From Corynebacterium liangguodongii (GTDB lineage Bacteria > Actinomycetota > Actinomycetes > Mycobacteriales > Mycobacteriaceae): a DNA stretch of 64,000 bases. The position numbers and the translations under genes were made by a program. The stretch spans positions 372,001-436,000 of the forward strand of contig NZ_CP026948.1 in the NCBI RefSeq assembly GCF_003070865.1, written 5' to 3'. The notes beneath the pieces are model-generated. The model did no database searches. It had not been told where the DNA came from and saw only the letters and a program-made list of their open reading frames with translations. This document shows, piece by piece, positions 26,914-36,339 of the stretch (within the stretch, counting starts at the first letter, position 1; every line of letters begins with the position of its first letter).

Positions 26914-28049
26914 CGTCGTCCGCGGAGCAGCGCGCGGGCGGCGAGGAGGAACGCGCCGAGCCCGCTGAGCACCCAGGCGAGCAGCTGCCACCGCGCGGCG
27001 GCGGACGAGGTGGCCTCGGCGGTAGGGGTGATCGCGATCCGCTCCCGCTGCGCCGGGGGCCCGGGGAGGAGCTGGGTGGCCACGGCGTAGGGCTCGATGG
27101 CTCCCCCGGCTGGCTCCGCCGCTGCGGCGACGATCTCGCGCACCTGCGCGGGGCTCAACGAGGGCTGCCTCTCTAGGAGCAGGGCGATAGAGCCTGAGAG
27201 CACCGGGGCGGCGAAGCTCGTCCCCTCGAAGGGGATGACCTCCCCGCGCCCGCCCAGGGTGCCGGCGGCCCACCCGGCACCGGGCGCGGGGGAGGCCTCG
27301 ACACGCCCGGGCGCGGACAGTGCGAGCGCGCCCTGCGGTGCCGCAACGGAGTACTCGGCGAGCTGGTGCGCATCCTCGCGCGCACCGACGGCGAGGACCG
27401 TCGGTGAGTGGGCAGGGATGACGGTGGAGCCCTGTGCGCATTCGGAGGTGACGTTTCCCGCAGCGGCGACGACGATGGCGCCGCCGGCCTCCGCGCGGGC
27501 TAGCGCGGCGTCGAGAGGGGAGGCGTCGAGGCGTGCGGCGGAGGCCGGGTCGAGGCAGGAGACGACGGAGATGTTGATCACGCGGGCGCCGATGTCGAGG
27601 GCGTTGTTGATGGCCTCGGCAAGCGTGGCGACGCTGCCGGCCCCGCCGTCGTTCCCACCGGCGTCTCTGTAGTGCGCCGAGGTTTGGCGCACCGAGATGA
27701 TCTCTGCGGCTGGGGCGATCCCGGCGGAGTTGCCGGCGATCACGCCGGCGACGACCGTGCCGTGGAGGTCGCAGTCGAACAGTGGGTCAGGCGCCTGCGG
27801 GGAGACGAGGTCGGCCCCGGGGAGAACCTGGTCGAGCTCCGGGGAGGGGGCGACGCCTGTGTCGATGACGGCCACCCGCACGCCCGCCCCGGTTGCGAGC
27901 TGGCGCAGCGGGGCCACCCACGGCTGCGCGGCGGGGGCGGTGCTTTCGGCGGGGGCCGCGCACGGGTAGTCCTGCGCCTGGGCGGCGGCCGGGCACGGAG
28001 CCCACGCCGTTACCGCAGCGGCGGCCAGCGCGGTGGAAGCGGCGCGCAT
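26910..28049 (-). CDS. mycP: type VII secretion-associated serine protease, mycosin
   Basis: Mycosin, subtilisin-like protease of 379 aa anchored in the membrane. Signal peptide about 1-24; catalytic Asp63 (VIDTGV), His96 (DLHGTVVAGV), oxyanion Asn in AAGNVT, Ser278 (GTSFAAP); C-terminal membrane helix about 352-372 followed by Arg residues. It stabilises the ESX membrane complex. ATG 28049 overlaps the eccD stop by one base (TGATG); the longer open frame upstream is a shadow of eccD. Confidence 0.95.
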   Translation of the reverse strand: MRAASTALAAAAVTAWAPCPAAAQAQDYPCAAPAESTAPAAQPWVAPLRQLATGAGVRVAVIDTGVAPSPELDQVLPGADLVSPQAPDPLFDCDLHGTVVAGVIAGNSAGIAPAAEIISVRQTSAHYRDAGGNDGGAGSVATLAEAINNALDIGARVINISVVSCLDPASAARLDASPLDAALARAEAGGAIVVAAAGNVTSECAQGSTVIPAHSPTVLAVGAREDAHQLAEYSVAAPQGALALSAPGRVEASPAPGAGWAAGTLGGRGEVIPFEGTSFAAPVLSGSIALLLERQPSLSPAQVREIVAAAAEPAGGAIEPYAVATQLLPGPPAQRERIAITPTAEATSSAAARWQLLAWVLSGLGAFLLAARALLRGRR

Positions 28050-29368
28050 CACAGCCCCCTGATTATGTTGAACACGCCCGCCAGCTGGAAGGCTAGGGGG
28101 ATCACCGCGATGATCGCGGCGGTCTCCGCCCGCTCGACCCACACCAGTGTCGTCGGTTCGAGGTCGGGTGCTCGGGCCGCCCACAGCGTCGCGGTGAGCA
28201 CCACCGTGGCCACGCAGAAGGCCAGCGCGAGCCACGCGGGGTGGACGGCGCCTGCGTGAGCCACGGCCAGTGCGGAGGAAAGCAGCGCGGTGAGCGAGGT
28301 CACCGCCAGGCACGCCCTCGGCACCGTTGCGTGGTGGCGAAACGCGTGAACGACCAGGGCGGCCGCGAAGCAGATGCACAGCGCGTAGGCCCACCCGCCG
28401 CCGGAGATGCCGATGAGGAGCAGCGCGGGGGAGCAGCACGCGCACACCGCGGCGGCGATCCCGGCGGAGATACCCCGCGCGCTTACCCCGCGGGAATCGA
28501 TATCCAGCTGGTAGTCGTCCGCCACCGCGAAGTTCTCCCCCGCGGTGGGCACGCGAGGAATGGCGATACCTGCGGCGCGGGTGGCCACCCCCGGGCTCGC
28601 CATCACCGCCGCCAGACCGGCGAGCGCGGTGCCTGCGGGCGGGGCGGTAGGCGAGCCGAGCCAGGCAAAACCGGCCCCGAGGCCGATGAGGCAGGCAGAG
28701 GTGGCGAAGAAGGCGGTTACGGGGGCGTCGAAAAGCTTGGTTGCCCCGCCGCAGACCGCGCCGAAGCCAACCACGGCGGCCGCGGCGAGCGCCCCCAGCG
28801 CAGGATCGGCGCTGCCCGTCCACTCCTCGCGCGGGCCAGCCACCCACGCTCCCGCGGCCGCCGCGAGGACCAGCACCGCCGCGGCGCACAGCGCGCGCGA
28901 GCGCGCCACGGAACCGACCGCCACGCAGCCGGCGGCGGCCGAGACGAGCGCCGGGTAGAAGCCCGCAATCGCGTCGACGAGTACGAACACCATCGCCGCG
29001 CCGACCAAGGAGGCCGCGGCGCCCAGCCCCGGAACAGGGCCGAGGCGCCCGGCCGCGGCAGCCAGGGCTTCCGCGGCGTCGCGCACGATCGGAGGGGCGA
29101 GCGGCTCGCGGGGGCGCAGCACGACGACCTGGCCGTCGTGGATCCGCAGCTGGTAGAGCGGGCGGGCCGAGTCGAGCACGGCGCCAGAGACGGTCGTGGC
29201 CTCCCACGGTCGCGTCACCTCAGGCATGTCTACCAGTCGGGCGAGCTCCGGGAGTATCTCGTTGAAGCTTGACGACGTCGGTAGCGTCACATCGACGTCG
29301 CGGTGGAACGACGCAACGTCGATACGCACGGTGAGGCGCACCACGTGGTGCGCGGACGTGGAAACCAT
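28049..29368 (-). CDS. eccD: type VII secretion integral membrane protein EccD
   Basis: EccD, 439 aa, main channel-lining component. N-terminal ubiquitin-like domain (about 1-85: VVRLTVRIDVASFHRDVDVTLP), then about eleven membrane helices. I use ATG 29368, preceded by GGGGGGTAGGCGAG, rather than a TTG eight codons upstream. Divergent from eccC and co-transcribed with mycP. The eccD-mycP pair facing away from eccC and toward eccB is the ESX-4 arrangement. Confidence 0.93.
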   Translation of the reverse strand: MVSTSAHHVVRLTVRIDVASFHRDVDVTLPTSSSFNEILPELARLVDMPEVTRPWEATTVSGAVLDSARPLYQLRIHDGQVVVLRPREPLAPPIVRDAAEALAAAAGRLGPVPGLGAAASLVGAAMVFVLVDAIAGFYPALVSAAAGCVAVGSVARSRALCAAAVLVLAAAAGAWVAGPREEWTGSADPALGALAAAAVVGFGAVCGGATKLFDAPVTAFFATSACLIGLGAGFAWLGSPTAPPAGTALAGLAAVMASPGVATRAAGIAIPRVPTAGENFAVADDYQLDIDSRGVSARGISAGIAAAVCACCSPALLLIGISGGGWAYALCICFAAALVVHAFRHHATVPRACLAVTSLTALLSSALAVAHAGAVHPAWLALAFCVATVVLTATLWAARAPDLEPTTLVWVERAETAAIIAVIPLAFQLAGVFNIIRGL

Positions 29369-29438
29369 CTCGCCTACCCCCCAAGGTGACAAACCGCGCG
29401 CGGACCCCCAACGCCGCGCATCTGTGCCAATTATTGCC

Positions 29439-29444
29439 TAGAAT
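29439..29444 (+). promoter_or_regulatory. candidate -10 of the eccC transcript
   Basis: TAGAAT at 29439-29444 in the 144-bp divergent region between eccD and eccC, 69 bp before eccC. No convincing -35. eccC has an AGGGGGGAAA ribosome site. Confidence 0.4.
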
Positions 29445-29512
29445 GTCGGACGCGTCCACAGCTCGGGGGAGCGGAACTCGCGGACGCAGCCGATCTCAGG
29501 GGGGAAATCACG

Positions 29513-32500
29513 ATGCTCGGGCTCGATAGAACCGCCGTCTTAGCGCCGCAGCACGCGGCAGGAGACGACCAAGAACCGCCGCTGCCGGAGGGCAGCCTGG
29601 CCGCCGAGCCCATCCCGGAGGCGCAGCGCGACCAACCGCAGCCGATCATCAAAATCCTCATGCCGATCATCATGATCGCCGCGATCGGGGCGATGGTCGC
29701 CGTCGTCGCTCTCTCCGGGAGGGAGGTCAGCCCCACAATGGCGATCTTCCCGCTCATGATGGGGCTCAGCGCGCTGATGATGATCAACCCACCGGAGAAG
29801 GCCGGGGATATCGACGAGACGCGCCGGGTCTACCTGCGCCACCTTGGCGCTCTCGCCGAGAGCGCCCGCACCAACGCCGACCGGCAGCGCGCGCACGCCT
29901 CCTACCTTCACCCCGCCCCGAGCCACCTGTTGCACGCCACTGCGACCTCGCGGGTGTGGGAGCGCGGGCATGACTCCCCGCGCGCCCTCCACGTGCGATT
30001 CGGCGAGGGCACGACCTCGCTGTGCACCCCGGTTCACGTCGCTGACCCAGGCTCCCCGGAGGACCTCGATCCCGTCTGCGCGGTGAGCCTGCGCCGGATG
30101 GTCGCCGCAGTGGGGACAGTGGCCGGGATGCCGATCGTGATTAACCTCGCTGCCTTCCCCTCGATCGTGCTCACCGGCGCCCAGGCGCACGAGGTGGCGC
30201 GCGCCGCGCTGTGCCAGCTGTGCTTCTTCCACGGCCCGGAGGTCGCCGGGCTCTACAACCTTCACAAAGACCCGGATTTCGAGTGGGTGAAGTGGTTCCC
30301 GCACACCCGCGCGCCGCACAAGGCGGCCTTCGCCGTCGCGCTGGCGGACCGCGCCCACGCACATGCGGCGCTGATGTCGCCGGGCATCGACTGCGTCATC
30401 GCCGTGGACCAGGACCCGGACTACAGCGTGGACGAGGATTCGCTGCACCTCGTGTGCGAGGCGGGTGTCGTTGTCGCGCGCACTCTCAAGGGTGATGAGG
30501 AGCTCGGGTGCGTCGATACGCTGCCCGTGCTCGTGGCAGAGCTTATAGCCCGCCACCTCGCGTTTTACCGCCGCCCGGAAAGCTCGGGAGCGCAGGGCGC
30601 TGGCGGCCTTATGAGCATGCTGGGTTTTAGCGACATTGACGAGCTCGACGAGCACTCCATGTGGCGCGGGCGCGCCGGCACCCGGCACCACCTGGTCGTC
30701 CCCTTCGGCTCCACCCCGGACGGCGGTGCCGTCCACCTCGACCTCAAGGAGGCCGCGCACGGAGGGATGGGCCCGCACGGGCTGTGCATCGGGGCGACGG
30801 GGTCCGGTAAATCGGAACTACTAAGGACCCTCGTCACCGCGCTGGCGGCGACGCATTCGCCCGAGGAACTCAACGTCGTCCTCGTCGATTTCAAGGGCGG
30901 GGCGACGTTCCTCGGCTGCGAAGACCTGCCGCATACCGCTGCGGTGATTACAAACCTCGAGGCCGAATCTGTGCTGGTTGAGCGCATGTTCGATGCCATC
31001 TCCGGCGAGCTCAACCGGCGCCAAGAGCTGCTGCGCGAGGCGGGAAACTTTGCCAACGTCACCGATTACTTCCACGCCCGTCAGGCGGGCCGGGCAGACG
31101 TGGGTGCCCTGCCGTCGCTGCTCATCATCGTCGATGAGTTCTCCGAGCTGCTCGGCCAGCACCCGCACTTCGCGGATCTCTTCGTTGCCGTGGGGCGGCT
31201 GGGCCGTTCGCTGGGGGTGCACTTGCTGCTGGCGTCGCAACGCCTCGAGGAGGGCAAGCTGCGCGGGCTCGACTCTCACTTGTCCTACCGCATCGGGCTC
31301 AAGACGTTCTCGGCGGGGGAGTCGCGCCAGGTGCTCGGTGTGCCGGACGCCTACGAGCTACCTGGTGAGCCCGGCAGCGGCTACCTGAAGACTGGATCAA
31401 CAGAGCTCGTCCGCTTCCGTGCGGCCTACGTCTCCGGCCCGCTCGAGCGGCGCGTCGGAGGCGACGAGGGGCACGCGCGGCCCGCGGTGGCGTTGTTTAC
31501 CGGGTGGAGCGAGGTGGAGGAGGACCACGACCGGGCCGACATACGCATTGATGAGTCGACGACGCTGCTGGCCGCCGTGGTGGGCAAGGCACGCAGCACC
31601 GCGCGGGTGCAAGGAATGAGCGCGCATCAGGTGTGGCTCCCGCCGCTGCCGGAGGTTGTCGAGCTTTCCACGGTGTGCGAGTCGCCCGCGCCGCTGCAGG
31701 TCTCCATCGGGCTCATCGACGACCCCTATCACCAGCGCCAAGACCCCGCGGTGATCGATTTCTCCCACGCCGGTGGGCACGTGGCCATCGCGGGCGGGCC
31801 GCGCACGGGCAAGTCGATGGCGCTGCGCACGATCGTGGCCGCGCTGGCTGTGACGCACACCACCTCGCAGGTGTGCTTCTACGTCATCGACGCCGGTGCC
31901 GGGGGTTTGGCCGACCTCGAATGCCTGCCGCACGTCGCCGGGGTGGCCACCCCGGCCGAGGAGGATAAGTGCAGGCGCATCGTCGACGAGATGCTCGCGC
32001 TTATCGACGCCCACGCCACCGCCCCGCAGGACCCAGCGGCGCGCCGTCAGACCTTCCTCGTCCTCGACGGCTGGCACTCCGTGTTCGCCCCCGACTCCTC
32101 GCTCGAGGACCTGCGCGACGCCCTAGCGCGCATCGCTTCTGCGGGCCCGGCCGCCGGTGTCCACATCGTTACCTCCACGCAGCGCTGGAGCGCTATCCGG
32201 GCCAACGTGCGCGACCTCATCGGTACCCGCCTCGAGCTGCACCTGAGTGAACCGGCGGATTCGCTGCTGGGGAGGAAGGCGCAGCAGCAGGTTCCGGCCC
32301 GCCCGGGCCGCGGGCTCAACCCCCACGGGCGCCACATGCTCATCGCCGCCACCGCGCCTCAGGACCTTGCTCATATCGCAGCGCAGGCGGCCGGCCAGCC
32401 GCCTGCGCCCCGGCTCAAGGTGCTGCCCGCCGCCGTCTCCGCTGCGGCACTGCTCGGCGGGGAGGAGGCCAGCCGGCTCCCGTTTGCCCGCGGCGGCAGA

Positions 32501-33157
32501 AACCTCGATGCGGTGTGCCTCGAGGGCAGGCACCTCGTGGCCATCGGGGTGCGCGGCAGCGGTAAATCGACGCTTCTGGCCACGCTCATCGCAGGCATCG
32601 ACGCGCTGCCGCGCGATGCGGCCCGCATGGTCATCATCGACCCGCGCCGCAGGCACATCGATGCGGCGGGCAGCGACATGGTGGCGAGCTACGCGGCGTC
32701 TTCCGCCGCGGTGCGCGACACGGTGAGCGCGGCCGTGGAGACTCTCCGCTCCCGCCTCCCCGGCGCGGGGGTAAGCGCCGCCGAGCTCGCCGAGCGGTCG
32801 TGGTGGGAAGGCCCCGATATCTACCTCATCATTGACGACGCCGACCTCGTCGCCGAGGCAGACGTCGCCCCGCTGCTCGCCCTGTTGCCGCACGCGCGCG
32901 ATATCGGTCTGCACGTCATCGTGGCCCGCAAGCTCGGGGGAACGGCCCGCGCGCTCTATGGCGGGCTGCTCGGCGCTGTCAAAGACCTCAACCCGGACGC
33001 CGTGCTGCTCAGCGGCAACCGCGACGAGGGCAGCGTGTTCGGGGTCAAGCCGGAGCCGCTGCCCGCCGGGCGGGGCAGGCTCGTGCGCGATGGCGTCGAT
33101 GCCGGGTTCATCCAGGTGGCCACGCTTGAGGCGGCAGCAGACGCGGGGGAGGAGTGA
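29513..33157 (+). CDS. eccC: type VII secretion ATPase EccC (single-chain)
   Basis: FtsK/SpoIIIE-type motor, 1214 aa, that recognises substrates and energises ESX secretion. Two membrane helices (about 44-67 and 74-91) are followed by a stalk and three ATPase domains with Walker A at 427-434 (GATGSGKS), 761-768 (GGPRTGKS) and 1012-1019 (GVRGSGKS). Walker B of domain 1 is LLIIVDEFSELL. Domain 1 is the active one in this family; domains 2 and 3 are usually regulatory, domain 3 binding the substrate signal. It is not split into EccCa/EccCb. The stop overlaps the next gene (GTGA). Confidence 0.96.
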   Translation: MLGLDRTAVLAPQHAAGDDQEPPLPEGSLAAEPIPEAQRDQPQPIIKILMPIIMIAAIGAMVAVVALSGREVSPTMAIFPLMMGLSALMMINPPEKAGDIDETRRVYLRHLGALAESARTNADRQRAHASYLHPAPSHLLHATATSRVWERGHDSPRALHVRFGEGTTSLCTPVHVADPGSPEDLDPVCAVSLRRMVAAVGTVAGMPIVINLAAFPSIVLTGAQAHEVARAALCQLCFFHGPEVAGLYNLHKDPDFEWVKWFPHTRAPHKAAFAVALADRAHAHAALMSPGIDCVIAVDQDPDYSVDEDSLHLVCEAGVVVARTLKGDEELGCVDTLPVLVAELIARHLAFYRRPESSGAQGAGGLMSMLGFSDIDELDEHSMWRGRAGTRHHLVVPFGSTPDGGAVHLDLKEAAHGGMGPHGLCIGATGSGKSELLRTLVTALAATHSPEELNVVLVDFKGGATFLGCEDLPHTAAVITNLEAESVLVERMFDAISGELNRRQELLREAGNFANVTDYFHARQAGRADVGALPSLLIIVDEFSELLGQHPHFADLFVAVGRLGRSLGVHLLLASQRLEEGKLRGLDSHLSYRIGLKTFSAGESRQVLGVPDAYELPGEPGSGYLKTGSTELVRFRAAYVSGPLERRVGGDEGHARPAVALFTGWSEVEEDHDRADIRIDESTTLLAAVVGKARSTARVQGMSAHQVWLPPLPEVVELSTVCESPAPLQVSIGLIDDPYHQRQDPAVIDFSHAGGHVAIAGGPRTGKSMALRTIVAALAVTHTTSQVCFYVIDAGAGGLADLECLPHVAGVATPAEEDKCRRIVDEMLALIDAHATAPQDPAARRQTFLVLDGWHSVFAPDSSLEDLRDALARIASAGPAAGVHIVTSTQRWSAIRANVRDLIGTRLELHLSEPADSLLGRKAQQQVPARPGRGLNPHGRHMLIAATAPQDLAHIAAQAAGQPPAPRLKVLPAAVSAAALLGGEEASRLPFARGGRNLDAVCLEGRHLVAIGVRGSGKSTLLATLIAGIDALPRDAARMVIIDPRRRHIDAAGSDMVASYAASSAAVRDTVSAAVETLRSRLPGAGVSAAELAERSWWEGPDIYLIIDDADLVAEADVAPLLALLPHARDIGLHVIVARKLGGTARALYGGLLGAVKDLNPDAVLLSGNRDEGSVFGVKPEPLPAGRGRLVRDGVDAGFIQVATLEAAADAGEE

Positions 33158-34128
33158 GCGTGACAACGACCCTGCCCGATCTAAAGGTGACGATCACGCC
33201 GGAGGCGACGATCTTCGAGGGCCTTGCTAACGTGCGCCGCTACGACCGGCCCACCCCGGCCGAGATCGCCCACTACGTCGCTAGCGTCGTGGGGCCCGAG
33301 GCCGCCGCGGTGCGCGTCGCCGTCGTGGCGTCGGAGGCCGACTTCGCCGAGCTCTCCCGAGCGTTGGACGGCAGCGGCATCGAACTCGCTCACGAGCGCT
33401 CATCGGGCAGGCACGCGCTTGTCGACGCCCACGCGGCAACCGACCCGGATCCCGCGCCCCACCCCGATCCCATCGACGATCCCATCGAGGTCACCCGGCC
33501 CACCGAGGCCGACGGGGCGCGGCGGATGACGGTGTGGTCGATGCTCGCGGTGGCCCTCGCGGCACTGCTGTGCGTCGCCGCGGTGTACTACACCGCCACG
33601 TCGCTGCGCCCGGCGCCGGTCGACGCGGGGGACGGCGCGGGGAATGCTGTGGGGGATGCTGTGGGGAATGCTGTGGGGGATGAGGCGGGCACGGAGGCGT
33701 CGACACGCATGCCCAGCCCCACGCCCACCGTCATCTCGCGCGAGGGCCTGCTTGTCGAAGTGCCAGCCGGCTTTAGCGCCGCCCCCGACGGTGACATGTG
33801 GCGGCTCACCGGCAAGGATCCCGACCTGCGCGTTCAGCTCGCAGTCGACCCGCTCTTCGAGCTGCCCCCGGAGCGCCTCATCGCGCAGGTGTTGGAGGAA
33901 ATCGAGGCAGACCCCAGTGTGGAGCTGCTCGATAACTCCGCAGGGGCGCTGACGTATAGAGAAACGGGCAACGACGGCTCGCAATCGCTGTGGCGCACAT
34001 GGGTCGAGGCCGGCCACCAGATCTCGGTGGGGTGCCACACCCGCGCGGCGCCGAGCCAAGTGCAGCAGGCCACGTGCACGATGGCGATGGAATCCGCCAC
34101 GTTTAACGCCGAGGACGCGGCGGGGTAG
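33154..34128 (+). CDS. type VII secretion-associated protein, Rv3446c family
   Basis: 324 aa. N-terminal cytoplasmic domain (1-100), acidic Asp/Pro linker, one membrane helix (about 127-148), a Gly/Asn/Asp/Val linker made of 12-bp repeats (GNAV GDAV GNAV GD, residues 163-176), and an extracytoplasmic domain (about 190-320). Position between eccC and the esx pair and overall plan match Rv3446c of M. tuberculosis ESX-4. No EccE gene is present, so this may be a locus-specific accessory. Starts GTG 33154 overlapping the eccC stop; GTG 33160 is an alternative. Confidence 0.8.
   Translation: MSVTTTLPDLKVTITPEATIFEGLANVRRYDRPTPAEIAHYVASVVGPEAAAVRVAVVASEADFAELSRALDGSGIELAHERSSGRHALVDAHAATDPDPAPHPDPIDDPIEVTRPTEADGARRMTVWSMLAVALAALLCVAAVYYTATSLRPAPVDAGDGAGNAVGDAVGNAVGDEAGTEASTRMPSPTPTVISREGLLVEVPAGFSAAPDGDMWRLTGKDPDLRVQLAVDPLFELPPERLIAQVLEEIEADPSVELLDNSAGALTYRETGNDGSQSLWRTWVEAGHQISVGCHTRAAPSQVQQATCTMAMESATFNAEDAAG
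33640..33681 (+). repeat. 12-bp tandem repeat in the Rv3446c-like gene
   Basis: Units GGGAATGCTGTG, GGGGATGCTGTG, GGGAATGCTGTG and a partial GGGGAT, in frame. They encode a flexible linker after the membrane helix. Unit number could vary without a frameshift. Confidence 0.85.
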
Positions 34129-34271
34129 AAAAAATTTTTCCTCCGGGATGGAACCTCGGGGCTGTTTCTTCAGTCAAATATAAGTGAGGCCGGCTCCGGC
34201 GCTCACGCACGTACCGCACACAAGCCGCACACAAGGCTGATATGCATTCAACGCTCACAAGGGGGAGAGAG

Positions 34272-34589
34272 ATGGCTCAGCTGCACACTGAAGCCGACGT
34301 CATGCGCGCGGCCGCAGGCAACGTGGATGACACCAACAACGCAGTCAACAGGGAGATCGAGCGCATCCAAGGGGTTGTCGAGGGGACTCGTTCCTACTGG
34401 GCGGGCGAGGCCCAGGCGTCCTTCGATTCTGTCATGCTGCGCTACGACGACGCCCAGCGCCGACTCGTCGAGGCGCTCGCCGCCATCGCCGATAACCTGC
34501 GCGACAACGCCAAGAACTACGAACACATCGAAGCGTCCAACACCGACGACCTGCACAAGATCGGCGCCAGCGCCGGTCTCGCGCTCTAG
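34272..34589 (+). CDS. esxU: WXG100 protein EsxU-like
   Basis: WXG100 ESX substrate of 105 aa, two amphipathic helices joined at YWAG (the WxG turn, about residue 43-46). A C-terminal YxxxE secretion signal is visible as YEHIE (about 87-91). I chose ATG 34272 after GGGGGAGAGAG over an in-frame ATG at 34242. Length and order after the Rv3446c-like gene match esxU (Rv3445c). Likely forms a heterodimer with the next protein. Confidence 0.85.
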   Translation: MAQLHTEADVMRAAAGNVDDTNNAVNREIERIQGVVEGTRSYWAGEAQASFDSVMLRYDDAQRRLVEALAAIADNLRDNAKNYEHIEASNTDDLHKIGASAGLAL

Positions 34590-34614
34590 ATTTTCACCAC
34601 GAGGGGGATAGCCA

Positions 34615-34899
34615 ATGACCATCAAGTACGAGTTCGGCCAGCTCGCGGGCGCGGCCGAGGACCTGCGCGGCTCCGCGCTCCAGATCACCCGCATGCTCGA
34701 AGACCTCAAGGCGGGCCTGCAGCCCATGGTCTCTACCTGGACCGGCGAGGCGGCCGAGGCATACAAGGTCCACCAGGACAAGTGGGACCGCGCGGCCGAG
34801 GACCTCAACACCATCCTCGCCCAGGTTGCCCAGGCCGTCGACGGCGGCAACACGCGCATGCTGCAGGTCAACAACGCAGCGGCCCAGAGCTGGGGGTAG
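34615..34899 (+). CDS. esxT: WXG100 protein EsxT-like
   Basis: 94 aa WXG100 protein with WTGEAAEAY at the helix turn and two long helices. No YxxxD/E signal in the C-terminus, so export would depend on its partner. 25 bp after esxU, with GGGGGATAG as ribosome site. Order before rplM matches esxT (Rv3444c). Confidence 0.88.
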   Translation: MTIKYEFGQLAGAAEDLRGSALQITRMLEDLKAGLQPMVSTWTGEAAEAYKVHQDKWDRAAEDLNTILAQVAQAVDGGNTRMLQVNNAAAQSWG

Positions 34900-34901
34900 C
34901 G

Positions 34902-34932
34902 GCCCCGAGTAAACACACGGGGGCACATTTTT
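34902..34932 (+). terminator. probable terminator after esxT
   Basis: GCCCCG (34902-34907) can pair with CGGGGGC (34918-34924) with one bulged base, followed by ACATTTTT. Moderate strength. Confidence 0.5.
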
Positions 34933-35220
34933 CGGGGGATGGACAACAGCGCGTCGGCGCGGTGCGTGGGGGATATTGGGGGCACCGTGTCGGCGCGCTG
35001 GCGCGTTTTGGTAAACGGGGTGGTCCTGCCGTAGGGTGTACTACCTGTGCGTTCTGTCGCGCCGTTGGGTCTTTGAGGTCACTGAGGTCACTGAGTGCCT
35101 GGGAGCCCGCGGCGCACGCCGATTCCCGTCGGGTCTCCACCGGCCGCCGTCTGGGTGTCGAGGACGCGCGGAGAACTGTTTTGGCCGGCAGCCATCTAGA
35201 CAGACTTTAAGGAGTCGCAC
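34933..35220 (+). promoter_or_regulatory. rplM promoter and leader
   Basis: No gene seen. Candidate promoter TTGGTA (35008-35013), 18 bp, TAGGGT (35032-35037). The leader of about 180 nt contains a 9-bp tandem direct repeat TGAGGTCAC (35074-35095, 2.4 copies) and several GC-rich inverted segments. AAGGAG at 35209-35214 is the ribosome site. Confidence 0.45.
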
Positions 35221-35664
35221 GTGTCTACTTACCACCCGAAGAGCGGTGACATTACCCGTAAGTGGTACGTCATCGACGCTACCGACGTGGTGCTGGGCAA
35301 GCTTGCGTCTACCGCCGCAGACATCCTGCGCGGCAAGCACAAGCCCCAGTACGCACCCAACGTGGATACCGGAGATCACGTCATCGTGATCAACGCCGAT
35401 AAGGTCCACATTTCCTCGAACAAGCGCGAGCGCGAGATGCGCTACCGCCACTCCGGCTACCCGGGTGGTCTGAAGTCCATGACCCTTGGTCGCGCCCTGG
35501 ATGAGCGCGCGGACCGCGTCATCGAAGAGGCGATCCGCGGCATGATGCCGCACAACAAGCTCTCCCGCCAGTCCATCAAGAAGCTTCACGTCTTCGTCGG
35601 CTCCGAGCACCCCTACGCGTCGCAGAAGCCGGAAACCCTCGAGTTTAAGCAGGTGGCCCAGTAA
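35221..35664 (+). CDS. rplM: 50S ribosomal protein L13
   Basis: L13, 147 aa, early assembly protein. [30 protein letters not shown] (about 13-42) and [17 protein letters not shown] are characteristic. GTG start after AAGGAG. Its TAA overlaps the rpsI ATG by one base. Adjacent to esxT as in mycobacteria. Confidence 0.98.
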   Translation: MSTYHPKSGDITRKWYVIDATDVVLGKLASTAADILRGKHKPQYAPNVDTGDHVIVINADKVHISSNKREREMRYRHSGYPGGLKSMTLGRALDERADRVIEEAIRGMMPHNKLSRQSIKKLHVFVGSEHPYASQKPETLEFKQVAQ

Positions 35665-36212
35665 TGACCGAGTCGAACAACTACACCGAGGAAAACTTCA
35701 ACGCCGAGGTCGACGTCGATCTCGCCACCGCGGCAACCGAGGAGTTCAACTACACCATCGGCGACGCTGTCGCGCCCGAGGTCGACCCCGAGGCCGCTGA
35801 GGTCGCCGAGCCGGTCTCCCTCCACGAGGGCCCGATCCAGACCGTGGGCCGCCGCAAGCGCGCCATCGCCCGCGTGACCGTGACCGAGGGCGACGGCACG
35901 ATCACCGTCAACGGCCGCGAGTTCGAGAACTACTTCCCGAACAAGCTGCACCAGCAGGACATCATGCTCCCGCTGACGCTGCTTGAGCGCGAAGGCCAGT
36001 TCAACATCAAGGCCAACATCTCCGGTGGCGGCCCGACCGGGCAGGCTGGTGCTCTGCGCCTGGCGATTGCCCGCGCACTCAACGTCTACAACCCGGCTGA
36101 GCGCCCGACCCTGAAGAAGGCCGGCCTGCTCACCCGTGACGCCCGTGCCGTGGAGCGCAAGAAGGCCGGTCTGCACAAGGCCCGCCGCGCGCCGCAGTAC
36201 TCCAAGCGCTAG
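35664..36212 (+). CDS. rpsI: 30S ribosomal protein S9
   Basis: S9, 182 aa; its C-terminal KR tail reaches the P site. The conserved core starts near residue 53 ([20 protein letters not shown]) and ends YSKR. The first 50 residues are an acidic extension (many Glu/Asp) seen in actinobacteria. Coupled to rplM, followed by a terminator. Confidence 0.97.
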   Translation: MTESNNYTEENFNAEVDVDLATAATEEFNYTIGDAVAPEVDPEAAEVAEPVSLHEGPIQTVGRRKRAIARVTVTEGDGTITVNGREFENYFPNKLHQQDIMLPLTLLEREGQFNIKANISGGGPTGQAGALRLAIARALNVYNPAERPTLKKAGLLTRDARAVERKKAGLHKARRAPQYSKR

Positions 36213-36230
36213 TTTCTTCCGCTTGTCGCT

Positions 36231-36274
36231 GCCGCCGCGTCGCCCCGCATACCGTGGGGTGCGCGGCGGTTTTC
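36231..36274 (+). terminator. terminator after rpsI
   Basis: CCGCCGCG (36232-36239) with CGCGGCGG (36262-36269), inner stem CCCC/GGGG, then TTTTCTCT. Confidence 0.88.
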
Positions 36275-36326
36275 TCTGTTATAGGACGGCGGCGGTGCTC
36301 TAGCCTGTCGCCCCGGTGCGCTCGGG

Positions 36327-36332
36327 CATAAT
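36327..36332 (+). promoter_or_regulatory. -10 of leaderless glmM
   Basis: CATAAT at 36327-36332, seven bases (GTGAAGA), then ATG 36340. No ribosome site of usual spacing. Transcription should start at or next to the start codon. Confidence 0.5.
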
Positions 36333-36339
36333 GTGAAGA

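Noticed and set aside
28049..29207. Upstream extension of mycP through eccD
   Set aside because: The extension reads eccD DNA out of frame; the signal peptide and family start are at 28049.
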